Source: Bacteroidota bacterium (GTDB taxonomy: Bacteria > Bacteroidota > Bacteroidia > NS11-12g > UBA955). From it: DNA of 20,824 nt. The notes under the pieces are model-generated. The model made no database searches. It had not been told where the DNA came from and saw only the letters and a program-made list of their open reading frames with translations. Shown here in pieces: positions 7,673 through 15,417 of the stretch. A program made the position numbers and the translations under genes. Position 1 is the first letter of the stretch, and each line of letters begins with the position of its first letter. The stretch covers positions 1 to 20,824 of the forward strand of contig RGEC01000013.1 of assembly GCA_009918425.1 (NCBI GenBank), in the 5' to 3' direction.

Positions 7673-8752
7673 ATGAAAGAACTGGATAAGTATATCGCCA
7701 AGAAATTCCTTACCACATTTGTGGTAACCATTCTGCTGTTTACCATTATCATCATAGTATTTGACATTGCCGAAAAACTGGATGATTTTCTGGAGCATAA
7801 GGCACCTATTCAGCGTATTATTTTTACCTATTATGTGGCGTTTATCCCTCACCTAATCAATACTTTCAGTCCTATTTTCATATTCATTTCGGTTTTGTAT
7901 TTCACCAGTCGTCTGGCTTCCCGTTCGGAATTTATAAGTATGCTGGCAGGGGGCATGTCGTTGAAAAGGATTTTATTGCCGTATATGGGTGTTGCCGCAC
8001 TGCTCACCTTTGGCAGTTATTTACTAAACGCATGGGTTATACCCATAACGGATAAAGCGAGGGTTCGCTTTGAGAATATGTATCTGCGCGATTATTGGAG
8101 CCAGGCAAAATCTACCATTTACAGGCAAATACGTCCGGGTGAAATTCTTTATATGGAATATTTCAACAACAACGACAGCACAGCTGTTGGAATTAACATT
8201 GAGACCTACCAGGGCAAGGAGTTAAAGAGTAACCTGTTTTCCCGCTTCATGCGCTGGAACCGCGCTACCGGTAAGTGGCGCATGGAGATGGTTTGGCAGA
8301 GAGAGTTTTTGCCCAACGGAAATCAGAAAATTGCCTACAAGCCTTTTCTGGATACCGCACTGCAATTCGATGCCAGGGATTTCTTTTTTAGAATAGATGA
8401 TGTTCAAAGTCTGAATCAAAATGAACTAAGGAGTTTTATAGCCAAGGAAACGGTCAGGGGATCCGAAAATATTAAATTGCTGGAAACCGAACTGCACCGG
8501 AGATATGCTTCGCCATTCAGCACTTTTATACTTGTGGCTATTGGAGTTTTTGTAGCAGGGCGTAAAACACGGGGTGGTTTGGGATATTCACTCGCTATTG
8601 GTATATTCGTTATTATTTTCTTTTTGTTTTTCAGTAAGTATTTTATCAGTATGGGTCAAACAGGCGTTTTACCTCCATGGGTCTCGGTCTGGGCCCTTAA
8701 TATCTTGTTTGTGCCGGTAGCCTGGTTGTTCTATCGGTTTGCGCAAAAATGA
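7673..8752 (+). CDS. LptF/LptG family permease (YjgP/YjgQ), lipopolysaccharide export
   Basis: 359 residues. The N-terminal cytoplasmic helix and first membrane span (about 12-37) are followed by two spans around 55-115 containing the LptF/G-type coupling segment SEFISMLAGGMSLKRILLP. A hydrophilic periplasmic region (about 125-270) corresponds to the beta-jellyroll. Three more spans follow (about 280-357), preceded by LETELHRRYASPFSTFIL, a conserved family feature. Six spans in total. LptF and LptG form the transmembrane half of the LptB2FG ABC transporter, which extracts LPS from the inner membrane. Only one of the pair is here and I cannot say whether it is F or G. Starts 4 bp after tgt; its TGA overlaps the next gene's ATG (ATGA). 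Confidence 0.88.
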   Translation: MKELDKYIAKKFLTTFVVTILLFTIIIIVFDIAEKLDDFLEHKAPIQRIIFTYYVAFIPHLINTFSPIFIFISVLYFTSRLASRSEFISMLAGGMSLKRILLPYMGVAALLTFGSYLLNAWVIPITDKARVRFENMYLRDYWSQAKSTIYRQIRPGEILYMEYFNNNDSTAVGINIETYQGKELKSNLFSRFMRWNRATGKWRMEMVWQREFLPNGNQKIAYKPFLDTALQFDARDFFFRIDDVQSLNQNELRSFIAKETVRGSENIKLLETELHRRYASPFSTFILVAIGVFVAGRKTRGGLGYSLAIGIFVIIFFLFFSKYFISMGQTGVLPPWVSVWALNILFVPVAWLFYRFAQK

Positions 8753-9426
8753 TGCGTGTACTGCTCATATCGCTGCTGCTGGGTATGAGTTTGCTCATGT
8801 CATGCAAAAAAGCAACAGATGATTATAAATCGAGGGGACCTGAGTACTTTCCCATGCGTATTGGTGCTGAAAGGCTTTATTACTATGACTCAGTACATTA
8901 TTCAAGACTTCAGAATAACACCCGGGTATTTCACTATCTGATAAAAGAATTTGTAAAAGATACCTTTACCGATCAATCAGGAAAACTGGCGTATCGCCTT
9001 GAGCAATATAGGAGTAAGGATACCGGCCGTTCTTATGAGTTCTATGATCTTATTGCAGTTTCTGTGAGTGAATACGGCGTGCAGCGCGTAGAAGAAAACA
9101 GGCGCAATATGGTGTTGAGTTTCCCCATACGAAATTTAAAAGTCTGGTACCCCTACAGCTACTGGAATGACAGTTTTAATACCTATATCAAATATCAGTA
9201 TACCGCGGTGGATAAGCCTTTCGACAATGGTTATATCCAAAACCCGGAGGCAGTATTTGTGAAACAACAATACGACAGTACGTTCATTTTTGTGAAAGAA
9301 GCCAGGGAAATTTACGGGAAATCACAAGGCTTGCTTTACCGAATAAAGAGAGATCTGGACCTTCAGGATTTATTAAAACCCGATGGATATGAGCTTACCT
9401 GGCAATTAATTAAGTACTATCCATGA
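8749..9426 (+). CDS. lipoprotein of unknown function, first of a tandem pair
   Basis: 225 residues. A lipoprotein signal peptide ends in the lipobox LLMSC (Cys19), so the mature protein is probably anchored in the outer or inner membrane. I do not recognise a named family. The mature part is rich in Tyr, Phe, Lys and Asp, with predicted beta strands and a C-terminal block REIYGKSQGLLYRIKRDL, then GYELTWQLIKYY. It shares order and spacing of several blocks with the next gene (DS-x-x-x at the N-terminal strand, a central SFP motif, Y-G-K-x-x-G-L-x-Y near the end, aromatic C-terminus), suggesting tandem duplication. Coupled through ATGA overlaps to both the permease before it and the second lipoprotein after it. 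A role in envelope assembly is inferred only from context. Confidence 0.8.
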   Translation: MMRVLLISLLLGMSLLMSCKKATDDYKSRGPEYFPMRIGAERLYYYDSVHYSRLQNNTRVFHYLIKEFVKDTFTDQSGKLAYRLEQYRSKDTGRSYEFYDLIAVSVSEYGVQRVEENRRNMVLSFPIRNLKVWYPYSYWNDSFNTYIKYQYTAVDKPFDNGYIQNPEAVFVKQQYDSTFIFVKEAREIYGKSQGLLYRIKRDLDLQDLLKPDGYELTWQLIKYYP

Positions 9427-10085
9427 GGGGACTGTCAATTTTGGTTTTGGCAGTTTTGGTGGTTTTTGGCTGTAGAAAAGACAGCCTGAACAAAGATGGT
9501 CATGAATCACTTTCTGACTGGATAAAATTTAGTAAAAACAGCCGCTGCATATATAGGGTTGATTCTATAGCGTTCAGGCGTGACAATCCTTTGCCGGACA
9601 CATTTTCATTTGAATACATGGAAATTGTAGATACCGTTTTTTTTGATAATGTGAACGAACCTGCTGCCCGTATGAAAATTGTTACGCGCAAGGACAGTCT
9701 CGATTTCTGGCAATTCAGAAGAATGTATTATGCCAAAACCACTGAGGCTTTTTATGAGCGTATAGAAGACAATATTCGTTTACTTAAAATAAGTTTCCCG
9801 CCTGCAGAGGATGTTTTGTGGAATTTAAACAGCAGGAATAATTTACCCCCTGTAATGCTATCGTATCAAAATTTGTATGAGCCGTATCAAGGCGAATTTA
9901 TGAAATCAGACACTACCCTTACTGTGGTGGGAAAAGAAATAAATAATGCCCTGGAGAAATACAAATATCTTGAGGTATATGGAAAAGGGATTGGATTGAT
10001 GTACAGGGAAAAAACGGAAATGCTTAAGCAGGGCAACAACTGGGACGGATATAAACGCACGCAAAAATTGGTTTATGCAGATTAA
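9423..10085 (+). CDS. lipoprotein of unknown function, second of a tandem pair
   Basis: 220 residues with a lipoprotein signal peptide and lipobox VVFGC (Cys17). The mature protein parallels the preceding gene: YRVDSIAFRR early, KISFPPAEDVLWNL in the middle, LEVYGKGIGLMYREK and GYKRTQKLVY at the end. Both stretches align in position with the neighbour's equivalents. Overall identity looks low, so the duplication would be old. No catalytic motif is visible. The 5' end overlaps the first lipoprotein by 4 bp (ATGA) and the 3' end overlaps the subtilase gene by 11 bp, which implies translational coupling. Function unknown. Confidence 0.8.
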   Translation: MRGLSILVLAVLVVFGCRKDSLNKDGHESLSDWIKFSKNSRCIYRVDSIAFRRDNPLPDTFSFEYMEIVDTVFFDNVNEPAARMKIVTRKDSLDFWQFRRMYYAKTTEAFYERIEDNIRLLKISFPPAEDVLWNLNSRNNLPPVMLSYQNLYEPYQGEFMKSDTTLTVVGKEINNALEKYKYLEVYGKGIGLMYREKTEMLKQGNNWDGYKRTQKLVYAD

Positions 10086-11778
10086 ATTTATTATATTTAT
10101 TTTCTTGTTTCCTATCTTCTGCTTTGCGGATACCACAGAGTATTATTATTGGGTATCCTTCAAGGATAAAGCGGGTAGCGAAGCGTTTCTAAAACAACCT
10201 GAACTTTTTCTCAGCCGGCAATCCATTCTAAAAAAATATGCTGCAGGTATCGGCATCACTTCTGAAGATTTACCCGTTTCCGGTAAATACATTGAGGGAT
10301 TGAGATTAAAGGGTTTTTCCGTGCAGTTTGACAGCCGTTGGCTGAATGCTGCGCTGGTGGTTTCCCCGGATTCAGGCGCTCTCAAGCGGTTGGCAGATTT
10401 TGATTTTGTGAAATCTGTAATGTCTCTGGGTTATAAGACTCGGGATAATGTGGATGTTTATGAACCCCATAGTTCAGGTTTAATGAATGAGAAATCGATT
10501 CCTGTTAAAGAAATACCCGATGCCGGAAACTATTATGGTTCCTCCAAAGACCAAATTCAGCAAATTCGTATTGATGAATTGCACAAAAAAGGTTTTACGG
10601 GCGAGGGAATTCGGATTGCGGTGCTGGATGCAGGTTTCTACAAAGCCGACCGCATGCAGTTGTTTGACAGCCTGTTTTTGAAGGGCCATACTGTAGTAAC
10701 GTTCGATTACGATAGCCTGTTTTTTCCGAGCCATATTATAAAAACTTACGATTATGTAGACCATGAAGTTGATGTTTTTGATGACGACGACCACGGAATG
10801 CAGGTTTTGAGTTGCCTTGCAGCAAACAAACAAGGTGTAATGGTTGGGTCGGCGCCCGGGGCCTATTTTATGCTTTTTAGAACTGAAGATGCTTCGGTAG
10901 AAATGCCTTATGAAGAGGCTTTTTGGGTGAGGGCAGCAGAGCAGGCCGATGTCTTGGGCGCAGATATTATAACTTCATCACTGGGGTACAACACATTTGA
11001 TGATGAAAGATACAACCATAAGATTGCGGATCTGAATGGAAAAACAACCCTAATCAGCCGCGCTGCAGAAATGGCCGCATCAAGGGGCATACTGGTGGTT
11101 ACCAGCGCCGGAAACGAAGGAGACAATAGCTGGGGAAAGATAACAGCACCTGCAGACGCTGAGCATGTTATTGCTGTAGCCGCGGTAGACAAAGATGGAG
11201 AGATAGCGGGCTTTAGCAGCCGCGGACCTGCTGCAGACGGCAGAATCAAGCCGGATGTGGCTGCCATGGGCAAACGCACTGCCGTAGCATCGTCTAGCGG
11301 ATATATCGTTAAGTCGAACGGAACCAGCTACAGTGCGCCCATTATGGCCGGTGCTCTCGCTACAGCTATGCAATACACAGGAATGACTGCTGCTGAAATA
11401 AGAAGCACACTTTTGTCAGGCAATTCCCGCGATACGCTGGTAGGGTTTGGAATACCTGATTTTTCCAATCCCAAATGGAAGCCCGCAACGCCCGCTCCCA
11501 AAAGCCATGAAGCAGCCGATCCGCGGTTTTCAAACTGGGTGCCCGCAGATACAATGTATGTTCCCTTTGTGATAGGAACCCGATTCTCTCCCGAAAAAGA
11601 GTGGACATATAAACTAAAATGCGATTGCGGGAAGGTGTTTGTTGAAGATGCCGCGCTTACCCGCATGGCCACAAACTGGTATGGCACAATCATTGCACCT
11701 CCTAAAACAGGGCTGTACTTCCTGGAAGTCACCGACGGGAAAACAGTATTTAAAGAGAGTTTTTATTTTATACAATGA
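10075..11778 (+). CDS. secreted S8-family serine peptidase (subtilase)
   Basis: 567 residues with a signal peptide (MQIKFIIFIFLFPIFCFAD). An N-terminal extension of about 160 residues looks like a propeptide (inhibitor-like region near residues 20-110). The catalytic domain follows, with Asp185 in RIAVLDAGFY, His240 in DDHGMQVLS, oxyanion Asn347 in TSAGNEGDN and nucleophile Ser418 in NGTSYSAPIMAG, so all key residues are present. After residue ~455 comes a ~110-residue beta-rich tail. That tail lacks the WPNP and PGxYxxK signatures of T9SS sorting domains, so outer-membrane export by T9SS is not supported; a periplasmic peptidase is the more likely reading. It overlaps the upstream lipoprotein gene by 11 bp and the next gene by 4 bp. 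A role in processing envelope proteins is inferred from operon context only. Confidence 0.92.
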   Translation: MQIKFIIFIFLFPIFCFADTTEYYYWVSFKDKAGSEAFLKQPELFLSRQSILKKYAAGIGITSEDLPVSGKYIEGLRLKGFSVQFDSRWLNAALVVSPDSGALKRLADFDFVKSVMSLGYKTRDNVDVYEPHSSGLMNEKSIPVKEIPDAGNYYGSSKDQIQQIRIDELHKKGFTGEGIRIAVLDAGFYKADRMQLFDSLFLKGHTVVTFDYDSLFFPSHIIKTYDYVDHEVDVFDDDDHGMQVLSCLAANKQGVMVGSAPGAYFMLFRTEDASVEMPYEEAFWVRAAEQADVLGADIITSSLGYNTFDDERYNHKIADLNGKTTLISRAAEMAASRGILVVTSAGNEGDNSWGKITAPADAEHVIAVAAVDKDGEIAGFSSRGPAADGRIKPDVAAMGKRTAVASSSGYIVKSNGTSYSAPIMAGALATAMQYTGMTAAEIRSTLLSGNSRDTLVGFGIPDFSNPKWKPATPAPKSHEAADPRFSNWVPADTMYVPFVIGTRFSPEKEWTYKLKCDCGKVFVEDAALTRMATNWYGTIIAPPKTGLYFLEVTDGKTVFKESFYFIQ

Positions 11779-12254
11779 AAAACATGAAAAAAATATTTCT
11801 GATGATTATGCTTGTGCCTGTGGCTATTATGGCCCAATCCATCGTTTCCAAATCCCGCCATTTGCGCATCGAAAATGCTGAAGTTTCCGTGCATTATCCG
11901 GGTATTCAGGGAGCTCCCATCATGCGTAATTATACGATTACCGTGGTATTGAGAAAAGACCTTAAATCCCTGCCGGATTCTATTTTTGTGGATGGCTTCG
12001 CCGAAAAGCTCACATTGCAAGGCCCAGCAGGGGAAGGAAGTTCCTTGAAGAAAGGAACCAGGCTTACATTCATTGCCAATGTCACCATAAACACCGCAGA
12101 AAATGCGGAGAATACAATGTATTCAAAAAAGTCAGGATTAACGACCGATGGTGTTTGTGTAATCAGGTATTACACAGAAAAAAAAGGCAAACAGCAACCT
12201 GTTTATTTTCGTGCCAAAACCCTGAAAAAAGGGGCTGAGGTATTTGCACCGTAA
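11775..12254 (+). CDS. small secreted protein of unknown function
   Basis: 159 residues. The signal peptide is clear (MKNMKKIFLMIMLVPVAIMAQS), and the rest alternates in beta-strand fashion (YTITVVLRKDL, TRLTFIANVTINT, VCVIRYYTEKKGKQQPVYF). I do not recognise the family; it may be a small beta-sandwich. There is no lipobox, cysteine pair or sorting domain. It is the last gene of the ubiE-to-subtilase run, starting with an ATGA overlap with the subtilase stop. It could be a partner or an inhibitor of the peptidase, but nothing in the sequence proves this. Its stop codon directly abuts the stop of the convergent methyltransferase gene. Confidence 0.75.
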   Translation: MKNMKKIFLMIMLVPVAIMAQSIVSKSRHLRIENAEVSVHYPGIQGAPIMRNYTITVVLRKDLKSLPDSIFVDGFAEKLTLQGPAGEGSSLKKGTRLTFIANVTINTAENAENTMYSKKSGLTTDGVCVIRYYTEKKGKQQPVYFRAKTLKKGAEVFAP

Positions 12255-13460
12255 TCAATCTATTAAAAGCACCAGACCTTTCAGGTAGTGTCCTTCCGGA
12301 TGAAACAGATTCACCGGATGATCCGGGCCCTGTCCAAGCCGATGCAATATTCTTGCATTGCGTCCGGCTTCTATGCCTGCGGCCGTTACCGTATTGGCAA
12401 AAAGAGTTTCATCAATCACCTGGCTGCAGGAAAAAGTAAACAGCAGCCCGCCGGGTTTCACCGTCTGAATACCCAGTTGATTAAGGCGTTTGTAGCCCAT
12501 AACGGCCTGGTGTTTTTTTGACAGGTTTTTGGCAAATGCAGGTGGGTCAAGCACCACAATATCATAGGCCTGTTTGTTGTCTTTAAGGTATTGGGGCACA
12601 TCGGCAGCTGCAGTCGTGTGATTTTTATCAACCCCATTCAATATGGCATTTTCTGCCGCAAGCTGAACGGCTTTTTCTGAGATATCAACGCTGCAAACCT
12701 TTGTTGCGCCTGCTTTCAGGGCATATACAGAGAATCCACCTGTGTAACAAAATGTATTCAGTACGGTTTTACCCGCACTGTATTGAGCCAGCAAATGCCT
12801 GTTTTCACGCTGATCGAGAAAAAAGCCGGTTTTTTGGCCTGCCACCCAGTTAACTTTAAAGGCAATTCCATTTTCCAGCGCAACAATTTCCGGTGTTTCT
12901 CCTTTCAGAAAACAGTCCTCCGCGTTGGGATCGTGCATAGAAGCCCTGCTTTTGGCAAAAATGGTGTTTAATGAACCTTGGTAAACTTCATCCAGCGCCT
13001 CTGCAATTTCATGTTGGGCCTGATACATTCCATGGCTGTGAGATTGAATTACAGCGCAATCTGCATAAACATCAATAATGAGCCCGGGAAGACCGTCACC
13101 TTCTCCGTGTACCAGCCGGTAAGCATTGGTTTTACTGAAATCTCCGAATAGTTTTTTTCGGAGATCAAAACATGATTGTAGTCTGTTTTTCCAGAATCCA
13201 GGGTTGGGTGTTTCTTGCGTTTGGCTAAGTACCCTAACGATTATGGAACCATTGCCCACATGTCCGGATGCCAGGTATTGCCCTCTAAAATCAAGCACTT
13301 CAGCCCAGTCTCCGGGTTTGATATCGTCGGCCTGCTGCACGGCTCCGCTAAAAATCCATGGGTGTCCGCGCAATATGGATGTTTCCTTGCCTCTTTTTAA
13401 TATGACCTTTTTTGTTTTCAGTGCTGCAAAGTTCAGGGAATTCACAGAACTTTGAAGCAT
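12255..13460 (-). CDS. rlmI: RlmI-like 23S rRNA (cytosine-C5) methyltransferase
   Basis: Up to 401 residues. A PUA domain (about 17-80, RGHPWIFSGAV and GDWAEVLDFRGQYLASGH) is followed by the EEHEY-like region and a class I SAM-dependent methyltransferase. Features include DQRENR (217-221), motif I TFCYTGGFSVYALKAGA (236-252), SVDISEKA (257-264), catalytic-loop DPPAFAKN (305-312) and a conserved Cys in FTFSCSQ (Cys345). E. coli RlmI makes m5C1962 in 23S rRNA; the family includes other targets, so the exact base is inferred. The N-terminus is uncertain. ATG 13460 leaves only 2 bp to the divergent nif3-like start and adds about 14 residues beyond the usual beginning. GTG 13445 is possible. CTG 13421 would give the best family N-terminus but is an unusual start. 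Confidence 0.88.
   Translation of the reverse strand: MLQSSVNSLNFAALKTKKVILKRGKETSILRGHPWIFSGAVQQADDIKPGDWAEVLDFRGQYLASGHVGNGSIIVRVLSQTQETPNPGFWKNRLQSCFDLRKKLFGDFSKTNAYRLVHGEGDGLPGLIIDVYADCAVIQSHSHGMYQAQHEIAEALDEVYQGSLNTIFAKSRASMHDPNAEDCFLKGETPEIVALENGIAFKVNWVAGQKTGFFLDQRENRHLLAQYSAGKTVLNTFCYTGGFSVYALKAGATKVCSVDISEKAVQLAAENAILNGVDKNHTTAAADVPQYLKDNKQAYDIVVLDPPAFAKNLSKKHQAVMGYKRLNQLGIQTVKPGGLLFTFSCSQVIDETLFANTVTAAGIEAGRNARILHRLGQGPDHPVNLFHPEGHYLKGLVLLID
13427..13454. repeat. 8-bp inverted repeat, possible divergent promoter or operator
   Basis: CAAAGTTC (13427-13434), a 12-base spacer, then GAACTTTG (13447-13454). Each arm read outward is GAACTTTG, one mismatch from the Bacteroidota -7 consensus TAnnTTTG. 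The arms could therefore be -7 elements for the two diverging genes, or a regulator's operator. The plus-strand arm ends 8 bp before the nif3-like ATG. The minus-strand arm lies inside the longest version of the rlmI-like reading frame. Confidence 0.45.
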
Positions 13461-13462
13461 TC

Positions 13463-14560
13463 ATGAAATTGTTTGAAATAATAGAGGCCATTGAAAAGGT
13501 TGCGCCTCCATCCTTGCAGGAAGATTATGACAACAGCGGTTTGCTGGTGGGTTCGCCACAGGCTGAAGTAAAAAAAGCTTTGTTGACGCTGGATACAACA
13601 GAGGCAGTGGTAGAAGAGGCCATAAAGGAAGGCTGTGATTTAATTATTTCGCACCATCCTATAATTTACCGTGGATTAAAGCGTCTGAACGGAACAAATT
13701 ATGTGGAGCGTGTAGTAATGGCGGCTATCAAAAACAATATTGCGATTTATGCCTGTCATACCAATCTGGACAACGTATTGAAGCAGGGTGTAAACATCAA
13801 AATAGCCTCAAAACTGGGACTAAAAGAAACCCGTATTCTTAAGCCTATGCAAAATCAGCTTATGAAAATGACGGTATTTACACCCCATTCCCATGCAGAT
13901 GCAGTGCGCGAAGCGCTTTTTGCCGGCGGGGCCGGAAATGTGGGCAATTACGATGAATGCAGTTTCAATATTCATGGACAGGGAACTTTTCGTGGCGGAG
14001 AGAATACGAATCCGGTTATAGGCAAAAGGGGTGAGAGAACTATGCTTGATGAACAGCGGATAGAGGTTTTGGTGCCAAAAAGCAATTTTAAACAGGTAAT
14101 GGACGCTTTGAGAAATGCACATCCCTATGAGGAAATAGCCTACTATGTTTCTCCGCTGGAAAATGCCTGGCAAGATGCAGGAAGCGGCATGCTGGGTGTT
14201 CTGGAAAATCCTATACAGGGAGAGCATTTCCCGGCCTTTGTGAAGGAAAGTCTGCAAGCCGAGGTGATTCGGTTTACCCAACCCGTACCATGGGTTAAAA
14301 AAGTTGCTATATGTGGCGGCAGTGGGGCTTTTCTAATTAAAAATGCGCTGCAGTCGGGGGCTGATGCATACATCACAGGCGATGTTAAATACCACGAATT
14401 TTTTGATGCCGAAAACCGAATGATGATTTGCGATCCGGGGCATTATGAAACCGAACAATTTACCATCGAACTTTTTGCTGAGATTTTATCAGAAAAATTC
14501 CCTAATTTTGCAACCCGATTTTCACAAACTTACACCAACCCTATACAATACCACTATTAA
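13463..14560 (+). CDS. NIF3/YbgI-family dinuclear metal protein (YqfO type, with PII-like insert)
   Basis: 365 residues from the ATG at 13463, where MKLFEIIEAIE matches the usual family N-terminus. Metal ligands of the NIF3 fold are visible: His64-His65 in ISHHPIIYRG, His99 and Asp103 in ACHTNLDNV, and His327/Glu331 in DPGHYETEQF. The split family core flanks a PII/CutA-like insert (about 130-245, including AHPYEEIAYYV), as in YqfO proteins. The family forms hexameric toroids with a dinuclear metal site. Its biochemical role is not settled; GTP cyclohydrolase-like naming in databases is not well supported. It is followed 3 bp later by a zinc-ribbon coiled-coil gene, a pairing that recurs in several phyla to my knowledge. 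Confidence 0.92.
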   Translation: MKLFEIIEAIEKVAPPSLQEDYDNSGLLVGSPQAEVKKALLTLDTTEAVVEEAIKEGCDLIISHHPIIYRGLKRLNGTNYVERVVMAAIKNNIAIYACHTNLDNVLKQGVNIKIASKLGLKETRILKPMQNQLMKMTVFTPHSHADAVREALFAGGAGNVGNYDECSFNIHGQGTFRGGENTNPVIGKRGERTMLDEQRIEVLVPKSNFKQVMDALRNAHPYEEIAYYVSPLENAWQDAGSGMLGVLENPIQGEHFPAFVKESLQAEVIRFTQPVPWVKKVAICGGSGAFLIKNALQSGADAYITGDVKYHEFFDAENRMMICDPGHYETEQFTIELFAEILSEKFPNFATRFSQTYTNPIQYHY

Positions 14561-14563
14561 ACG

Positions 14564-15364
14564 ATGGATATCAGCATTCAAAAGAAACTCACCGATCTCT
14601 GGAATCTGCAGAAGATTGATTCGCGACTCAATGGCCTTCGAGCGCTGTTGGGTGAACTTCCCATGGAAGTTGCCGACCTCGAAGACAGCATTGTAGGTTT
14701 GGAAACCCGTGTGAAACACATCGAAGAAGAAATTGCAGAAGTAGATGGTGAAATCTCTGAAAAAAGAAATAGCATAAAAGATTTCAACCGCAACATCGAG
14801 AAATACGACGAGCAGCTGAACAATATCAAAAACAGCCGTGAATTCGAAGCCATAGAGAAAGAAAAAGAAATTGCAGGTCTGGAAATACTGCAAGCCGAAA
14901 AGAAAATACGTGAGTTAGGTAAGCTGTTGGATATCAAGAAAGAATTGCTTGATAAAACTTCTGAAGATTTGGAAAATCGTCGCAAGGACCTTGAATTCAA
15001 ACAGAGCGAGTTGGCTGAAATCGAAAGGGAAAACGAAGAAGAGATTAAGAAACACAATGCAGACCGTGAAAAGGCTGAGGCTTCTTTGGATGACCGTTTG
15101 AAGAGAGCGTATAACCGCATTCGTGAAAATATGCGCAACGGCATTGCAGTAGCGCCTATTCTCCGCGGAAGTTGCGGTGGTTGTTTCTCTAAGATTCCGC
15201 CTCAGCGTCACAGCGATATCCGCGCACACATTCGTATAATTGACTGTGAACATTGCGGACGCCTGCTGGTTGATCAGAGCATTACCGGCCTTGAATCTGT
15301 TGCTGAGGTGAAGGAAGAAAAAGCCACACGCCGCAAGATTCGTCTTACTGCCAAGGCAGAATAA
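14564..15364 (+). CDS. coiled-coil protein with C4-type zinc ribbon (CT398/DUF164-like)
   Basis: 266 residues. A long antiparallel coiled coil covers about residues 5-190 (dense Glu/Lys with heptad Leu/Ile). It is followed by a zinc ribbon with Cys204, Cys207, Cys228 and Cys231 (CGGC ... CEHC) and a lysine/arginine-rich tail. This matches the CT398/DUF164 zinc-ribbon family; in Chlamydia the protein has been linked to sigma-54 and type III secretion regulation, but no general function is known. It is in a two-gene operon with the NIF3-family protein, 3 bp apart, and transcription probably ends at the hairpin terminator 22 bp after its stop. Confidence 0.88.
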   Translation: MDISIQKKLTDLWNLQKIDSRLNGLRALLGELPMEVADLEDSIVGLETRVKHIEEEIAEVDGEISEKRNSIKDFNRNIEKYDEQLNNIKNSREFEAIEKEKEIAGLEILQAEKKIRELGKLLDIKKELLDKTSEDLENRRKDLEFKQSELAEIERENEEEIKKHNADREKAEASLDDRLKRAYNRIRENMRNGIAVAPILRGSCGGCFSKIPPQRHSDIRAHIRIIDCEHCGRLLVDQSITGLESVAEVKEEKATRRKIRLTAKAE

Positions 15365-15385
15365 AATTATCAAATTGTAACAATG

Positions 15386-15417
15386 AAAGCCGGTCTGAAA
15401 AGCCGGCTTTATTTTTT
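15386..15417 (+). terminator. intrinsic terminator of the nif3-like/zinc-ribbon operon
   Basis: AAAGCCGG - 9-base loop - CCGGCTTT (15386-15393 and 15403-15410), perfect 8-bp GC-rich arms followed by ATTTTTT. It begins 22 bp after the zinc-ribbon stop. The end of the right arm coincides with the stop codon of the convergent lipoprotein gene. No good U-tract follows on the minus strand, so it mainly serves the plus-strand operon. Confidence 0.85.

Noticed and set aside
7168..7767. 199-codon frame antisense to tgt
   Set aside because: It lies opposite a well-conserved tgt and has no recognisable features.
12220..12236. CCCT-AGGG mini-hairpin near the end of the small secreted protein gene
   Set aside because: The stem is only four base pairs, inside coding sequence, and not followed by a T-tract; not a credible terminator.
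13412..13462. Extended N-terminus of the nif3-like gene from 13412
   Set aside because: ATG 13463 gives the standard family N-terminus; the extension would read through the divergent promoter region.
14578..15144. 188-codon Ser/Leu/Phe-rich frame antisense to the coiled-coil gene
   Set aside because: The composition is the mirror of Glu/Lys-rich coiled-coil codons; not a gene.
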